The translations under genes and the position numbers were made by a program. The notes under the pieces are model-generated. The model ran no database searches. It was not told where the DNA came from and saw only the letters and a program-made list of their open reading frames with translations. From an uncultured Collinsella sp. (GTDB taxonomy: Bacteria; Actinomycetota; Coriobacteriia; Coriobacteriales; Coriobacteriaceae), in the NCBI GenBank assembly GCA_900552385.1, contig URZI01000001.1, positions 186,001-250,000 of the forward strand: a stretch of DNA of 64,000 nucleotides, read 5' to 3'. Position 1 is the stretch's first letter, and each line of letters opens with the position of its first letter. Shown here piece after piece: positions 35,573 to 43,800 of the stretch.

Positions 35573-36811
35573 ATGGGTTGCAATCAAATCCTGGACCGTT
35601 ATATCGAGCAGTTGATCGAAACCTCTACGCCGCAGGCGCCGGCTTGGAATATCGAAAAGATTCGCGCCGGCAAGGAGAACACCTGGAACTATATCGACGG
35701 CTGCATGATCAAGGCGCTCATCGAGCTGTACGAGATCACGGGTGAGCAGCGCTACCTGACCTTTGCCGATGACTACATCGATTTCTTTGTCCAGGACGAC
35801 GGTACCATCAAGCATTACAACCCGCAGGAGTACAACCTCGATAACGTCAATGCGGGCAAGACCCTCTACAAGCTCTATGACCTGGTGGGCAAGCCCAAGT
35901 ACCGTGCCGCCATGGACACCATCTACCGCCAGCTCGAGACCCAGCCGCGCACCAAAGAAGGCGTGTTTTGGCACAAGGCCGTCTATCCCAACCAGATCTG
36001 GCTCGATGGCATGTATATGGCCCAGCCGTTCTACATGCAGTACGAGCTGAGCTTCCACAACCGTCGTGCCTGCTCGGACAGCTTCCATATGTTCCAGGTC
36101 GTGCATGACCTGATGCGCAACCCCCTCAACGGTCTGTACTATCACGCTTACGACGCGAGCCGCAAACAGTTCTGGTGCGACCCGGTCACCGGCCTTTCGG
36201 CTAACTTCTGGCTGCGCGCCGAGGGCTGGTTTGCCATGGCGCTCATCGATACCTGGGAGCTCATGCCGCCTTCGATGTCAGCCGAGAAGGACGAGATTCG
36301 CAAGATGTTCCACGACCTGATCGACGCCATGCTGCCGTATCAGGACGAGAAGACCGGCATGTGGCATCAGGTCATCAACCTGCCCAATATCGCCCCCAAC
36401 TACCTGGAGGAGTCGGGCAGCGCCATCTTTGCCAACGCCATCATGAAGGGCGTGCGTCTGGGCGTGCTGGGCGAGCGTTACTACCAGTACGGCCGTCGCG
36501 CCTTCGACGGCATCTGCGAGACCTGCCTGTCCGAGTATGACGGGCAGCTGGCGCTCGACAACATCTGCCTGGTTGCGGGCTTGGGAAACACCGCGCACCG
36601 CGAGGGCACGTTTGATTACTACATGAGCGAGCCCGTGGTCAAAAATGATGCAAAGGGTGTGGCGCCGCTGGTGCTTGCCTATATCGAGACCATGCATCAC
36701 GACAAGCTGGCCGGTAAGCGCGATCCGCTCGCCCCCTCGGGCGTGTGCTCCATCGAGGACCCGTTTGGCGGATACACCCCGGGCATCAACGCTCATAAGG
36801 GATGTGAATAA
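35573..36811 (+). CDS. Unsaturated rhamnogalacturonyl hydrolase (GH105)
   Basis: Cleaves the 4,5-unsaturated galacturonosyl residue from oligosaccharides left by pectate or rhamnogalacturonan lyases, giving 5-keto-4-deoxyuronate. The (alpha/alpha)6-barrel enzyme of 412 residues resembles YteR/YesR: NTWNYIDGCMIKAL, KAVYPNQIWLDGMYM with the catalytic Asp, and RAEGWFAMAL. No signal peptide. ATG 35573 follows AGAGGGGACAG and lies after two operators of the uronate regulon. The product feeds the isomerase and dehydrogenase at 41308-42990. Confidence 0.93.
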   Translation: MGCNQILDRYIEQLIETSTPQAPAWNIEKIRAGKENTWNYIDGCMIKALIELYEITGEQRYLTFADDYIDFFVQDDGTIKHYNPQEYNLDNVNAGKTLYKLYDLVGKPKYRAAMDTIYRQLETQPRTKEGVFWHKAVYPNQIWLDGMYMAQPFYMQYELSFHNRRACSDSFHMFQVVHDLMRNPLNGLYYHAYDASRKQFWCDPVTGLSANFWLRAEGWFAMALIDTWELMPPSMSAEKDEIRKMFHDLIDAMLPYQDEKTGMWHQVINLPNIAPNYLEESGSAIFANAIMKGVRLGVLGERYYQYGRRAFDGICETCLSEYDGQLALDNICLVAGLGNTAHREGTFDYYMSEPVVKNDAKGVAPLVLAYIETMHHDKLAGKRDPLAPSGVCSIEDPFGGYTPGINAHKGCE

Positions 36812-36812
36812 C

Positions 36813-37718
36813 GTGGGGGCTATTACTCCGGGTGTACGTTTGCACGACCTTCCGCAGGGGACCGTCGAGGAACGCATTCGCATGGCGGGAGAGCTGGGCT
36901 TTTCGTGCATTCAGCTGCCGAGCAAGGTGCTCTACGCATCGATGGGGATCGATCGAGGCGGCCTGACCAGCGAGCTTGCCGACCATTTGCGTGCCGTGCT
37001 CGATGAGTCGGGCGTTTCGGTCGCCGTGCTCGGCTGCTATAAGAATTTGGCGACGCCCGATCGCCAACAGCTCATGGATAACTTTGCCGAGTACGAGGCG
37101 TGCCTGAACTTTGCCAAGATGCTCGGCGGCTGCCCGGTGGGTACCGAGACCGGTCGCCCCAATGCACAGAACCGCGTTGCTGACGACCGCATGACCGATG
37201 GGGCGCTCAATGCGTTTGCAGACGGGCTTGCACACGTCTGCGATCGGGCCGAGGCCGTGGGTGGGCAAATTTTGATCGAGCCCGGTTGGAATGAGACGGT
37301 CAACACGCCGGATCGCTGCCGCGAGGTGCTGGAGCGCGTCTCGAGCCCGTCGCTCGGCGTGATCTATGACCCGGTATCGCTGCTGCACCCCAGTGTTGTT
37401 GACGAAGCGCAGGAAATTACCGCGCGCATGCTCTACTTATGCGGCAGTAAGATCCGCGTGCTGCATGCCAAGGATTTTGAGGTCGTCGACAACGAGGACG
37501 AAGCCGGTTGGTGCGACGGCACGGGTTCACGCCTGGTGTGCCACGGCGTGGGCGAGACGGGACGATATGACTTTGAGCCCGTGGTGGCCTGGGCGGCTGC
37601 CGCCTGCCCTGGGATTCCCTGCGTGGTCGAGAACAGCGTGCCGGCGACGGCGGCTGACTGCCTGGCGACACTCAAGCACATGTCCGCTCGCTGCGGGGCT
37701 TCGCATCGCGAGTTATAG
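36813..37718 (+). CDS. Sugar phosphate isomerase/epimerase-like TIM barrel
   Basis: A 301-residue xylose-isomerase-like TIM-barrel protein, with ILIEPGWNETV (metal-binding Glu), GVIYDPVSLLHP (Asp) and VLHAKDFEVVD (His, Asp). Such enzymes isomerise or epimerise keto sugars. The exact substrate is not evident; a uronate or rhamnose-derived sugar from GH105 is likely because the gene starts just after the GH105 stop codon. GTG 36813, with AAGGGA ten bases upstream, is preferred over GTG 36804. Confidence 0.8.
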   Translation: MGAITPGVRLHDLPQGTVEERIRMAGELGFSCIQLPSKVLYASMGIDRGGLTSELADHLRAVLDESGVSVAVLGCYKNLATPDRQQLMDNFAEYEACLNFAKMLGGCPVGTETGRPNAQNRVADDRMTDGALNAFADGLAHVCDRAEAVGGQILIEPGWNETVNTPDRCREVLERVSSPSLGVIYDPVSLLHPSVVDEAQEITARMLYLCGSKIRVLHAKDFEVVDNEDEAGWCDGTGSRLVCHGVGETGRYDFEPVVAWAAAACPGIPCVVENSVPATAADCLATLKHMSARCGASHREL

Positions 37719-37821
37719 CATTGGCTTTTGCCGTGTCGGCAGATTGAGATTACCTGTATGGGGGCGGCGGTGAAGGGTCTTTATCGTCGCCCCATTGGAT
37801 TGCATTAAAAAGGGGAGTTGC

Positions 37822-39039
37822 GTGGCTATCCACATTGTCGAAGAGGCGAATCGTTGCCTGGGTTGTAAAAGGGCGTTCTGTCAGCTTAAGGGCTGCCCGG
37901 TTCAGACGCCTATTCCGCAGGTCATCGACTTGTTCAAACAGCGCCGTCTAGAAGAGGCGGGCGAGCTGCTGTTCCAGAACAATCCCATGAGCGCGGTCTG
38001 CTCTATGGTGTGCAACCATTCGGGCCAGTGCGAGGGTGCTTGCATCCAGGGCCGCAAGGGTACACCCGTGCATTTCTCGAGCATCGAGAACTATATCTCG
38101 ACAGCGTATTTGGATCGTAAGGAGTGGACGCCCGCGCCGTCGTGCGGCAAACAGGTTGCTGTGGTCGGTTCCGGTCCCGCCGGTATTACCGTGGCCATTA
38201 AGATGGCCCAGCTGGGCTGTGCCGTCACGGTATTTGAACAGCGCCCCGAGATCGGCGGTGTGCTGGAATACGGTATCCCCGAGTTCCGCCTGCCCCGTGC
38301 GCTCGTGCAAAAGTACCGTCACGTGATGTGCTCGCTTGGCGTGCGCGTGCGCCCCTCGACCACCATTGGTGGCGCGCTGCATATCGACGACCTGCTGCGC
38401 GACGGCTACGATGCGGTCTTTGTTGGTACCGGTACCTGGCGTGCCCGCAAACTGGGCATTCCCGGCGAGTCGCGCGGCAACGTGCTGTTTGGTATCGATT
38501 ACCTGGTCGATCCCGCGAGCGTGGCAATCGGGCAGAACGTGGCGGTCATCGGTGCCGGCAATGTTGCCATGGATGTTGCCCGCACAGCCCTGCGCTCGGG
38601 CGCTCGCAAGGTCACCGTGTATGCCCGATCGCGCCATATCTCGGCCATCGACGACGAGGTCGAGCTGACCGAGCTCGATGGTGCCGAGATTGTGTGCGGC
38701 AAGGCGATCTGTGCCATCGACGATAACGGTCCGGTCTTCGAGACGGCTATCTTCGACGAGGAGAATAACGTGGTGGGGTACGAGGAAGAGCTCGACCATG
38801 CGTCTGCCGACACAGTTGTGATTGCGGCTTCGCAGGTGCCCAAAGACAAGCTTGTGCTTACGACGGGTGGTCTGGAGACCGACCATCGCGGCCTGCTTTC
38901 GGTCGACGAGAACGGCATGACCACCGTGCCCGGCGTCTTTGCCGCCGGCGACGTGGTTAACGGCCCGCTTACCGTGGTTCATGCCGTGGCAGGCGCCAAA
39001 CTCGCCGTCGAAGGCATGACCAGCTACCTGGGCCTCTAA
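37822..39039 (+). CDS. GltD-like NAD(P)-dependent FeS/FAD oxidoreductase
   Basis: A 405-residue protein like the small subunit of glutamate synthase. The N-terminal FeS region has CLGCKRAFC, GCPVQTPIP, CSMVCNHSGQC and CIQGRKG. It is followed by an FAD site VAVVGSGPAGITVA and an NAD(P) site NVAVIGAGNVAMDVARTAL. No large GltB-like subunit is adjacent; instead the next gene is another flavin/FeS oxidoreductase, so they may work as an electron-transfer pair. GTG 37822 after AAGGGGAG is the likely start. A hairpin with a T-run follows. Confidence 0.85.
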   Translation: MAIHIVEEANRCLGCKRAFCQLKGCPVQTPIPQVIDLFKQRRLEEAGELLFQNNPMSAVCSMVCNHSGQCEGACIQGRKGTPVHFSSIENYISTAYLDRKEWTPAPSCGKQVAVVGSGPAGITVAIKMAQLGCAVTVFEQRPEIGGVLEYGIPEFRLPRALVQKYRHVMCSLGVRVRPSTTIGGALHIDDLLRDGYDAVFVGTGTWRARKLGIPGESRGNVLFGIDYLVDPASVAIGQNVAVIGAGNVAMDVARTALRSGARKVTVYARSRHISAIDDEVELTELDGAEIVCGKAICAIDDNGPVFETAIFDEENNVVGYEEELDHASADTVVIAASQVPKDKLVLTTGGLETDHRGLLSVDENGMTTVPGVFAAGDVVNGPLTVVHAVAGAKLAVEGMTSYLGL

Positions 39040-39054
39040 CCCATCCCACCCATC

Positions 39055-39128
39055 AGTTGCGGTGAAATACGGACTGTTTTGGCTGTCAAAAGCCTCGATT
39101 GCTCCGTATTCCACCGCAACTTTTTTGT
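39055..39128 (+). terminator. TTGCGGTG-family palindrome acting as terminator (copy 1)
   Basis: Arms AGTTGCGGTGAAATACGGA (39055-39073) and its near-perfect complement (39103-39121), followed by TTTTTT. It is a member of a four-copy family; the others lie at 41972, 48077 and 48922. Confidence 0.85.
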
Positions 39129-39239
39129 GAGGATCGGGATTGAAAGTGGGGAGTGCGAGCGAGTACGAATGCGGCGGATACTGATACGATAGGTACGTCA
39201 GCAACTGCCGCCGAGCGGCTCAAATGAAAGGAACCCTGT

Positions 39240-41189
39240 ATGGAGTCCTCCGCCTATCCGATGCTCTTTAGCCCAATCAAGGTCGGTACAACCGAGGTCA
39301 AGAACCGCGTCTTTATGCCGCCGGTATCTACCAACCTGGCCGATCATGGCTATGTGACCGATGACTTGGTCGATCATTACCGTGCCCGCGCCAAGGGCGG
39401 CGTGGGCCTCATCATCACCGAGGTCGTGACGGTCGAGCCCACCTATACCTATCTGCCGGGTGACATGTGCTGCTACGATGACACGTTTATCCCCGGCTGG
39501 GAAAAGCTCGCCGCGGCCGTCCACGAGTACGGTTGCAAAATCATGCCGCAGCTCTTCCACCCCGCCTACATGGCCTTTAACATTCCGGGCACGCCGCGCC
39601 TGATCGCTCCGTCCTTTGTGGGCCCGTCTTATGCCCGCGAGGCGCCGCGCCCCATCACGGTCGATGAGATTCACGAGCTCACGCATCAGTTTGGCGACGC
39701 CGCCGTTCGCATGCAGAAGGCCGGCGTCGATGGCGTCGAAGTCCATGCGGCGCACGCCCACGGTATGCTCGGCGGCTTTTTGACTCCGCTCTACAACAAG
39801 CGCACCGACGAGTACGGCGGCTCGCTCGACGCCCGCATGCGCTTCCTGCTCGAGGTCATCGCCGAGATTCGCGAGCGCTGCGGCAAGGACTTTATCATTG
39901 ACGTCCGCATCTCGGGCGATGAGTACACCGATGGCGGCCTGACCCTCAACGACATGATCTACGTCTCGCGTCGCCTGGAGAAGGTCGGCGTCGACATGAT
40001 TCATGTGTCGGGCGGTACCACCATCAAGCGCGGCTCCGCAATTCCCGCCGCCGGCACGCAGCAGGCCTCGCATGCCGCCTGCTCGCGCGAGATCAAAAAG
40101 CACGTCAACATTCCCGTCGCCACCGTCGGCCGCATCAACGAGGCCTGGATCGCCGAAGAGCTGATCGAGGACGGCGCTGCCGACATCTGCATGATGGGCC
40201 GCGCCAATCTGTGCGATGCCGAGTTCTGCAACAAGGCCGCTGCCGGCAACGCCGATGACATCCGTCCCTGCATCGGCTGTCTGCGCTGCCTGAACGGCAT
40301 CATGTTTGGCAAGCGCATCTCCTGCACCGTCAACCCGGACGTGGAGCGCGACGAGGCTGGCTACGAGCCCGCCGCCGAGGCTAAGAACGTGCTGGTTGTG
40401 GGTGCCGGTCCTGCGGGCATGGAGGCAGCCTACATTGCCGCCAAGCGCGGCCACAACGTGGTGCTCGTGGACAAGCAGGACGAACCGGGTGGCGAGATGC
40501 GTATCGCGGCCGTGCCGCCGGCAAAGCAGGAACTCACCCGCGTGATCAAGTATCAGTACCGTCGCCTGGCCGAGGTCGGCGTGAAGTGCGTATTTGGCAC
40601 CGAGCTTACTGCCGAGGACATTCAGCGTGACTACGCCGGCTACGAGGTCGTCCTGGCCTATGGCGCCGAGCCCATCGCCCCGGCCTTCATGCAGGGATTT
40701 AAGCAGGTCATGACGGCTGACGACCTGTTGGGCGGCAAGGCTTTCCCGGGCAAGAAGATTGTCATCGTGGGCGGCGGCACCGTCGGTTGCGAGACGGCCG
40801 ACTACCTGGCCCCGTTGGTCAACGATCTGTCGCCGGCCAATCGCGACGTCACCGTCATCGAGATGACCAAGACGCTCGCCGCCAACGAGGGCGGCGCCGG
40901 TCGCGCGGTGCTCATCACGCGCATGCTCTCCAAGGGCGTTCACGTGCTGACCGAGGCCAAGGTGACCGAGATTACCGAGGATGCCATCAGCTACGAGAAG
41001 GATGGCGAGATTCACACCATCGCCGATGCCGATACGCTGGTACTTGCCATGGGCTATCGTCCCAATACCAAGTTGGCCGACGACCTTGCTGCTGCCGGCG
41101 TTGCCACCCACGTGTTGGGCGATGCCAACAAGTGCGGCAACATCCGCGACGCCATCGGCGACGGCTACAAGATTGCCTGCGAGCTCTAG
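39240..41189 (+). CDS. Old-yellow-enzyme-type FMN/FeS/FAD oxidoreductase
   Basis: A 649-residue enoate-reductase/2,4-dienoyl-CoA-reductase-like flavoenzyme. Residues 1-340 form the OYE barrel (PIKVGTTEVKNRVFMPP, VHAAHAHGMLGGFLTP, YGGSLDARMRF). A 4Fe-4S cluster motif CIGCLRCLNG follows, then NAD(P)/FAD domains (VLVVGAGPAGMEAAY, IVIVGGGTVGCETADYL). Relatives reduce activated C=C bonds in fatty acids, bile acids or aromatic acids. Its job here is not clear; the neighbouring GltD-like gene suggests a shared reductive step. ATG 39240 follows GAAAGGAACC. Confidence 0.86.
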   Translation: MESSAYPMLFSPIKVGTTEVKNRVFMPPVSTNLADHGYVTDDLVDHYRARAKGGVGLIITEVVTVEPTYTYLPGDMCCYDDTFIPGWEKLAAAVHEYGCKIMPQLFHPAYMAFNIPGTPRLIAPSFVGPSYAREAPRPITVDEIHELTHQFGDAAVRMQKAGVDGVEVHAAHAHGMLGGFLTPLYNKRTDEYGGSLDARMRFLLEVIAEIRERCGKDFIIDVRISGDEYTDGGLTLNDMIYVSRRLEKVGVDMIHVSGGTTIKRGSAIPAAGTQQASHAACSREIKKHVNIPVATVGRINEAWIAEELIEDGAADICMMGRANLCDAEFCNKAAAGNADDIRPCIGCLRCLNGIMFGKRISCTVNPDVERDEAGYEPAAEAKNVLVVGAGPAGMEAAYIAAKRGHNVVLVDKQDEPGGEMRIAAVPPAKQELTRVIKYQYRRLAEVGVKCVFGTELTAEDIQRDYAGYEVVLAYGAEPIAPAFMQGFKQVMTADDLLGGKAFPGKKIVIVGGGTVGCETADYLAPLVNDLSPANRDVTVIEMTKTLAANEGGAGRAVLITRMLSKGVHVLTEAKVTEITEDAISYEKDGEIHTIADADTLVLAMGYRPNTKLADDLAAAGVATHVLGDANKCGNIRDAIGDGYKIACEL

Positions 41190-41244
41190 TTAATCCCTTG
41201 GTGCATGGGGCCTGTCCCCGCGGCGTCAGTCGGTAGATAGCAAA

Positions 41245-41282
41245 AAGCGGCGGTCGTCCCGTACGTGGGACGACCGCCGCTT
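41245..41282. terminator. Bidirectional terminator
   Basis: A 16-bp perfect stem AAGCGGCGGTCGTCCC with its complement, flanked by A-run and T-run, between the convergent OYE and dhuI genes. Confidence 0.9.
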
Positions 41283-41307
41283 GCGTTAGCTGCAATGAGT
41301 CGTGCGA

Positions 41308-41949
41308 TTAGAGGCCCAGGATCTCCTTGACCTTGGCGATGATGGCCTCGTCGGTTGCGTTGGCAAAGAAGTACTCCTGGAAGTGTTCGCCGGCAAGTGC
41401 GCCCTTCACCAGGTCCTGATCGATCTCGCCCAGAACGTCGACGAGCGGACGCATAGTCACAGCGCGGACGCCGTCGAGGATCTTCTTGTTGCGCTGCTCG
41501 GGCTCAACACGCTCGGCAGGATAGCCGTTGCCCGAACCAAAGCCAAAGAGCTTTTCAAAGGTGTACTCGAGGTTGAGCTCCTGGCCCCAGCCGTTCTTGA
41601 GGGCGAAGGGCATGGCGACAGCGTTACCGTCGTTGACCTGGGCAAAGGTGTAGGCATCGAGCGGGTCGGCAACATGGCCGCACAGCACGCCGGGGAAGGA
41701 GTTGCAGGCGAGCATGGCGCCCTCGCCGGTGCCACAGCCGGTCACGACGTAGTCGGCAGCGCCGGAGTTGAGCAGCACGGCGGCCAGGATGCCGTTCTGC
41801 ACATAGGTGAGGGGCTTGGAGTCGGCGTCGGCATACATGCCATAGTTAAAGACGGTGTGGCCCATGGGCTCGACGACCTTCTTAAGCGCAGCCTCGATCA
41901 TGGGGTTCTTGGAGTTCTGAGAGTTCTCATTGATCAGAGCGATCTTCAT
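41308..41949 (-). CDS. dhuI: RpiB-family 5-keto-4-deoxyuronate isomerase (DhuI type)
   Basis: A 213-residue RpiB/LacA/LacB-family protein (MKIALINENSQNSKNP, VVTGCGTGEGAMLACNSFPGV, EPEQRNKKILD). It is longer than true ribose-5-phosphate isomerase B. It matches the RpiB-type isomerases that replace KduI in streptococci and convert 4-deoxy-5-hexosulose uronate to its 2,5-diketo isomer. The dehydrogenase that would use the product is the next gene upstream on this strand, and GH105 makes the substrate. ATG 41949 follows GGAAGG. The gene symbol is by analogy. Confidence 0.82.
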   Translation of the reverse strand: MKIALINENSQNSKNPMIEAALKKVVEPMGHTVFNYGMYADADSKPLTYVQNGILAAVLLNSGAADYVVTGCGTGEGAMLACNSFPGVLCGHVADPLDAYTFAQVNDGNAVAMPFALKNGWGQELNLEYTFEKLFGFGSGNGYPAERVEPEQRNKKILDGVRAVTMRPLVDVLGEIDQDLVKGALAGEHFQEYFFANATDEAIIAKVKEILGL

Positions 41950-41971
41950 TGCGAAATACCTTCCTATTTCT

Positions 41972-42040
41972 AACTTGCGGTGGAATAGTTCCTATTTATC
42001 CTGATAGATGGCCTATACAGAAACTATTTCACCGCAACTA
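41972..42040. repeat. TTGCGGTG-family palindrome (copy 2)
   Basis: Arms TTGCGGTGGAATAGTT (41975-41990) and AACTATTTCACCGCAA (42022-42037), in the leader of dhuI. One mismatch. Confidence 0.85.
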
Positions 42041-42075
42041 TTACATTGGCCTTAATGTGGGCGTGCGGTGAGCGA

Positions 42076-42173
42076 GCGGGCTTGAGGCGGAGCAGGTTGC
42101 CTTGAAAGAGGAGGGAAGCGTACTTGGGTACGCGACCGACGATTGAAAGGCAAGATGCCCGTCTCAAGCCCGC
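42076..42173 (-). ncRNA. Three-stem foldback between dhuD and dhuI
   Basis: Perfect 11-bp P1 (GCGGGCTTGAG, 42076-42086, with 42163-42173), P2 TTGCCTT (42097-42103, with 42147-42153) and apical P3 GCGTAC/GTACGC (42118-42133), separated by internal loops of 9-14 nt. It could be a structured leader, processing site or repeat. Strand and function are inferred from its position in the dhuD-dhuI transcript. Confidence 0.5.
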
Positions 42174-42180
42174 GCAGCGC

Positions 42181-42990
42181 CTAAGCAGGTTGTTTGCCGA
42201 TATAGGCGAGAATGCCGCCGTCGACATAGAGGATGTGGCCGTTGACGAAGTTCGACGCGTCGGAAGCCAAGAACACGGCGGGGCCCTTCAGATCCTCGGG
42301 CGTGCCCCAGCGGGCGGCCGGCGTCTTGGCAATGATGAACTGGTCAAACGGGTGACGGCTGCCGTCGGGCTGCGTCTCGCGCAGCGGCGCGGTCTGCGGC
42401 GTGGCGATGTAGCCGGGCCCAATGCCGTTGCACTGGATGTTGGCCTCGCCAAATTCGGAGCAGATGTTCTTGGTGAGCATCTTCAGGCCGCCCTTGGCGG
42501 CGGCATAGCCGGCGATGGTCTCGCGGCCCAGCTCGCTCATCATCGAGCAGATGTTGATGATCTTGCCGTGGCCCTTGGCGATCATGCCGGGCAGGCAGGC
42601 CTTGGACACGATAAACGGTGCGTTGAGGTCAATATCGACGACGCGGCGGAAGTCCTCGGCGCTCATGTCGAGCATCGGGGTGCGCTGGATGACGCCGGCG
42701 TTGTTGACCAAGATATCGGGTGTGGTGCCAAAGTCGGCCTCGATCTTGGCGATGAGCTCGGCAACGACGGCCTCGTCGGTGACGTCGGCAACATAGCCGT
42801 GAGCGTCAAAGCCCAGCCCACGGTAGTGCTTCTCGGCCTCGGCGACTTTGTCGGCGTGACGGGCGTTAAAGGCGATTTTGGCGCCGGCCTCTCCGAGCGC
42901 CTCGGCGATGGCCATGCCAATACCGTAAGTGGCGCCGGTTACCAGCGCGACCTTGCCATCCAGGCGGAAGCTGTCCATAAGATCAGACAT
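42181..42990 (-). CDS. kduD: SDR-family 2-keto-3-deoxygluconate dehydrogenase (KduD/DhuD type)
   Basis: Reduces 2,5-diketo-3-deoxygluconate to KDG with NAD(P)H. The short-chain dehydrogenase of 269 residues has TGATYGIG at the cofactor site, NNAGVI, catalytic Ser-Tyr-Lys in ICSMMSE...GYAAAKGG, and PGYIATPQTAPLR. It pairs with the RpiB-type isomerase downstream. ATG 42990 with GAAAGGATCG is the start; a longer frame from 43017 has no ribosome site. Operators of the uronate regulon lie upstream. Confidence 0.88.
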   Translation of the reverse strand: MSDLMDSFRLDGKVALVTGATYGIGMAIAEALGEAGAKIAFNARHADKVAEAEKHYRGLGFDAHGYVADVTDEAVVAELIAKIEADFGTTPDILVNNAGVIQRTPMLDMSAEDFRRVVDIDLNAPFIVSKACLPGMIAKGHGKIINICSMMSELGRETIAGYAAAKGGLKMLTKNICSEFGEANIQCNGIGPGYIATPQTAPLRETQPDGSRHPFDQFIIAKTPAARWGTPEDLKGPAVFLASDASNFVNGHILYVDGGILAYIGKQPA

Positions 42991-43003
42991 AGCGATCCTT
43001 TCA

Positions 43004-43125
43004 AAAGAAACGTTCATCTATATTTATCTTACTTTTAGTACAAGCTCAGTATAGGAGAGGCGGCGCAACAGACACCCCTTATTTCCTAAAATCAGGTGAA
43101 CGTTCACTTTTAAAAGGTGAACGGC
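43004..43125 (-). promoter_or_regulatory. Operators before kduD
   Basis: A full site AGGTGAACGTTCACTT at 43094-43109, a weak site AAACGTTCATCTA at 43008-43020 near the kduD start, and a half-site AGGTGAACGG at 43115-43124. Centres of the two main sites are 90 bp apart. The AT-rich stretch between them is the likely promoter. Confidence 0.75.
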
Positions 43126-43520
43126 AGAAAAGCCCCTGCCGTGCGGACCTCTACTCGCTTTTTTGCCTGCGCGCCCTCTGCAATCATGTTGCGGTTATAC
43201 ACCAGGTGCAGATACATCGCGTCGTGCGCGGCGGTGGGATTGCGCGAGGCGATGGCGTCGGCCACGCCACGGTGGGTGCGGATGGTCTCCTCAACCAGCT
43301 TTTTGCCGGTCACGTCAATAAACAGGGGAACCGACGCCTTGAGCACGCCCATCAGGCGGGGAACGACGAGGTTTCCGGAGCTCTCGGCAATGGCATTGTG
43401 GAACGCGGTGTCGGCGGCGGAGTAATCCTCACCGGCCTCGGCCAGGCGCTCGGATTCGTCGCAGAGCTCTTTGGTACAGACGACCCGGTCGTTGGTTGCG
43501 TGCTCGGCCGCCATGCGTGC
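43110..43520 (-). pseudogene. gntR-type regulator remnant (C-terminal FCD domain)
   Basis: About 137 codons encode the C-terminal effector domain of a FadR-type GntR regulator: ARMAAEHATND, DTAFHNAIAESSGN, RTHRGVADAIASRNPTAAHDAM. The N-terminal winged helix is absent. Similarity stops near 43520, where plus-strand sequence becomes the end of a gntP-like gene. The open frame continues to 43817 but reads antisense to gntP and the dehydratase leader, so it is not regulator sequence. A deletion fused the two 5'-truncated genes. Confidence 0.82.
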
Positions 43521-43701
43521 TATCTGCGGCGGTGCCACGGCCCTCTCGCACGTCAACGATGCCGGTTTTTGGATGTGCTCCTCGTTCCTGGAGATTGACG
43601 AGAAAACCACCCTCAAGTCCTGGACCATTATGGAGACGCTCATCGGCCTTTCGGGTCTTGCCTGCGCCCTGGTGATTTCGTTCTTCGCCCAGTTCGCGTA
43701 G
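43514..43701 (+). pseudogene. gntP-type gluconate permease remnant (C-terminal end)
   Basis: The last 62 or so codons of a GntP-family permease: ICGGATALSHVNDAGFW, EIDEKTTLKSWTIMETLIG, ending SFFAQFA. GntP proteins normally have about 440 residues; everything upstream is missing and replaced by the gntR remnant on the other strand. It is followed by the IlvD/Edd dehydratase, so the lost genes were probably a regulator and importer for a sugar acid. Confidence 0.82.
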
Positions 43702-43800
43702 CTAAGCATCTTCCGCCGAGTGCATCGCTCGGTACCCATTTCCACCTGATTCATTAACCAACGATTGGTACAACCGTTCAAATCAAAAGAGGAGAGCATC

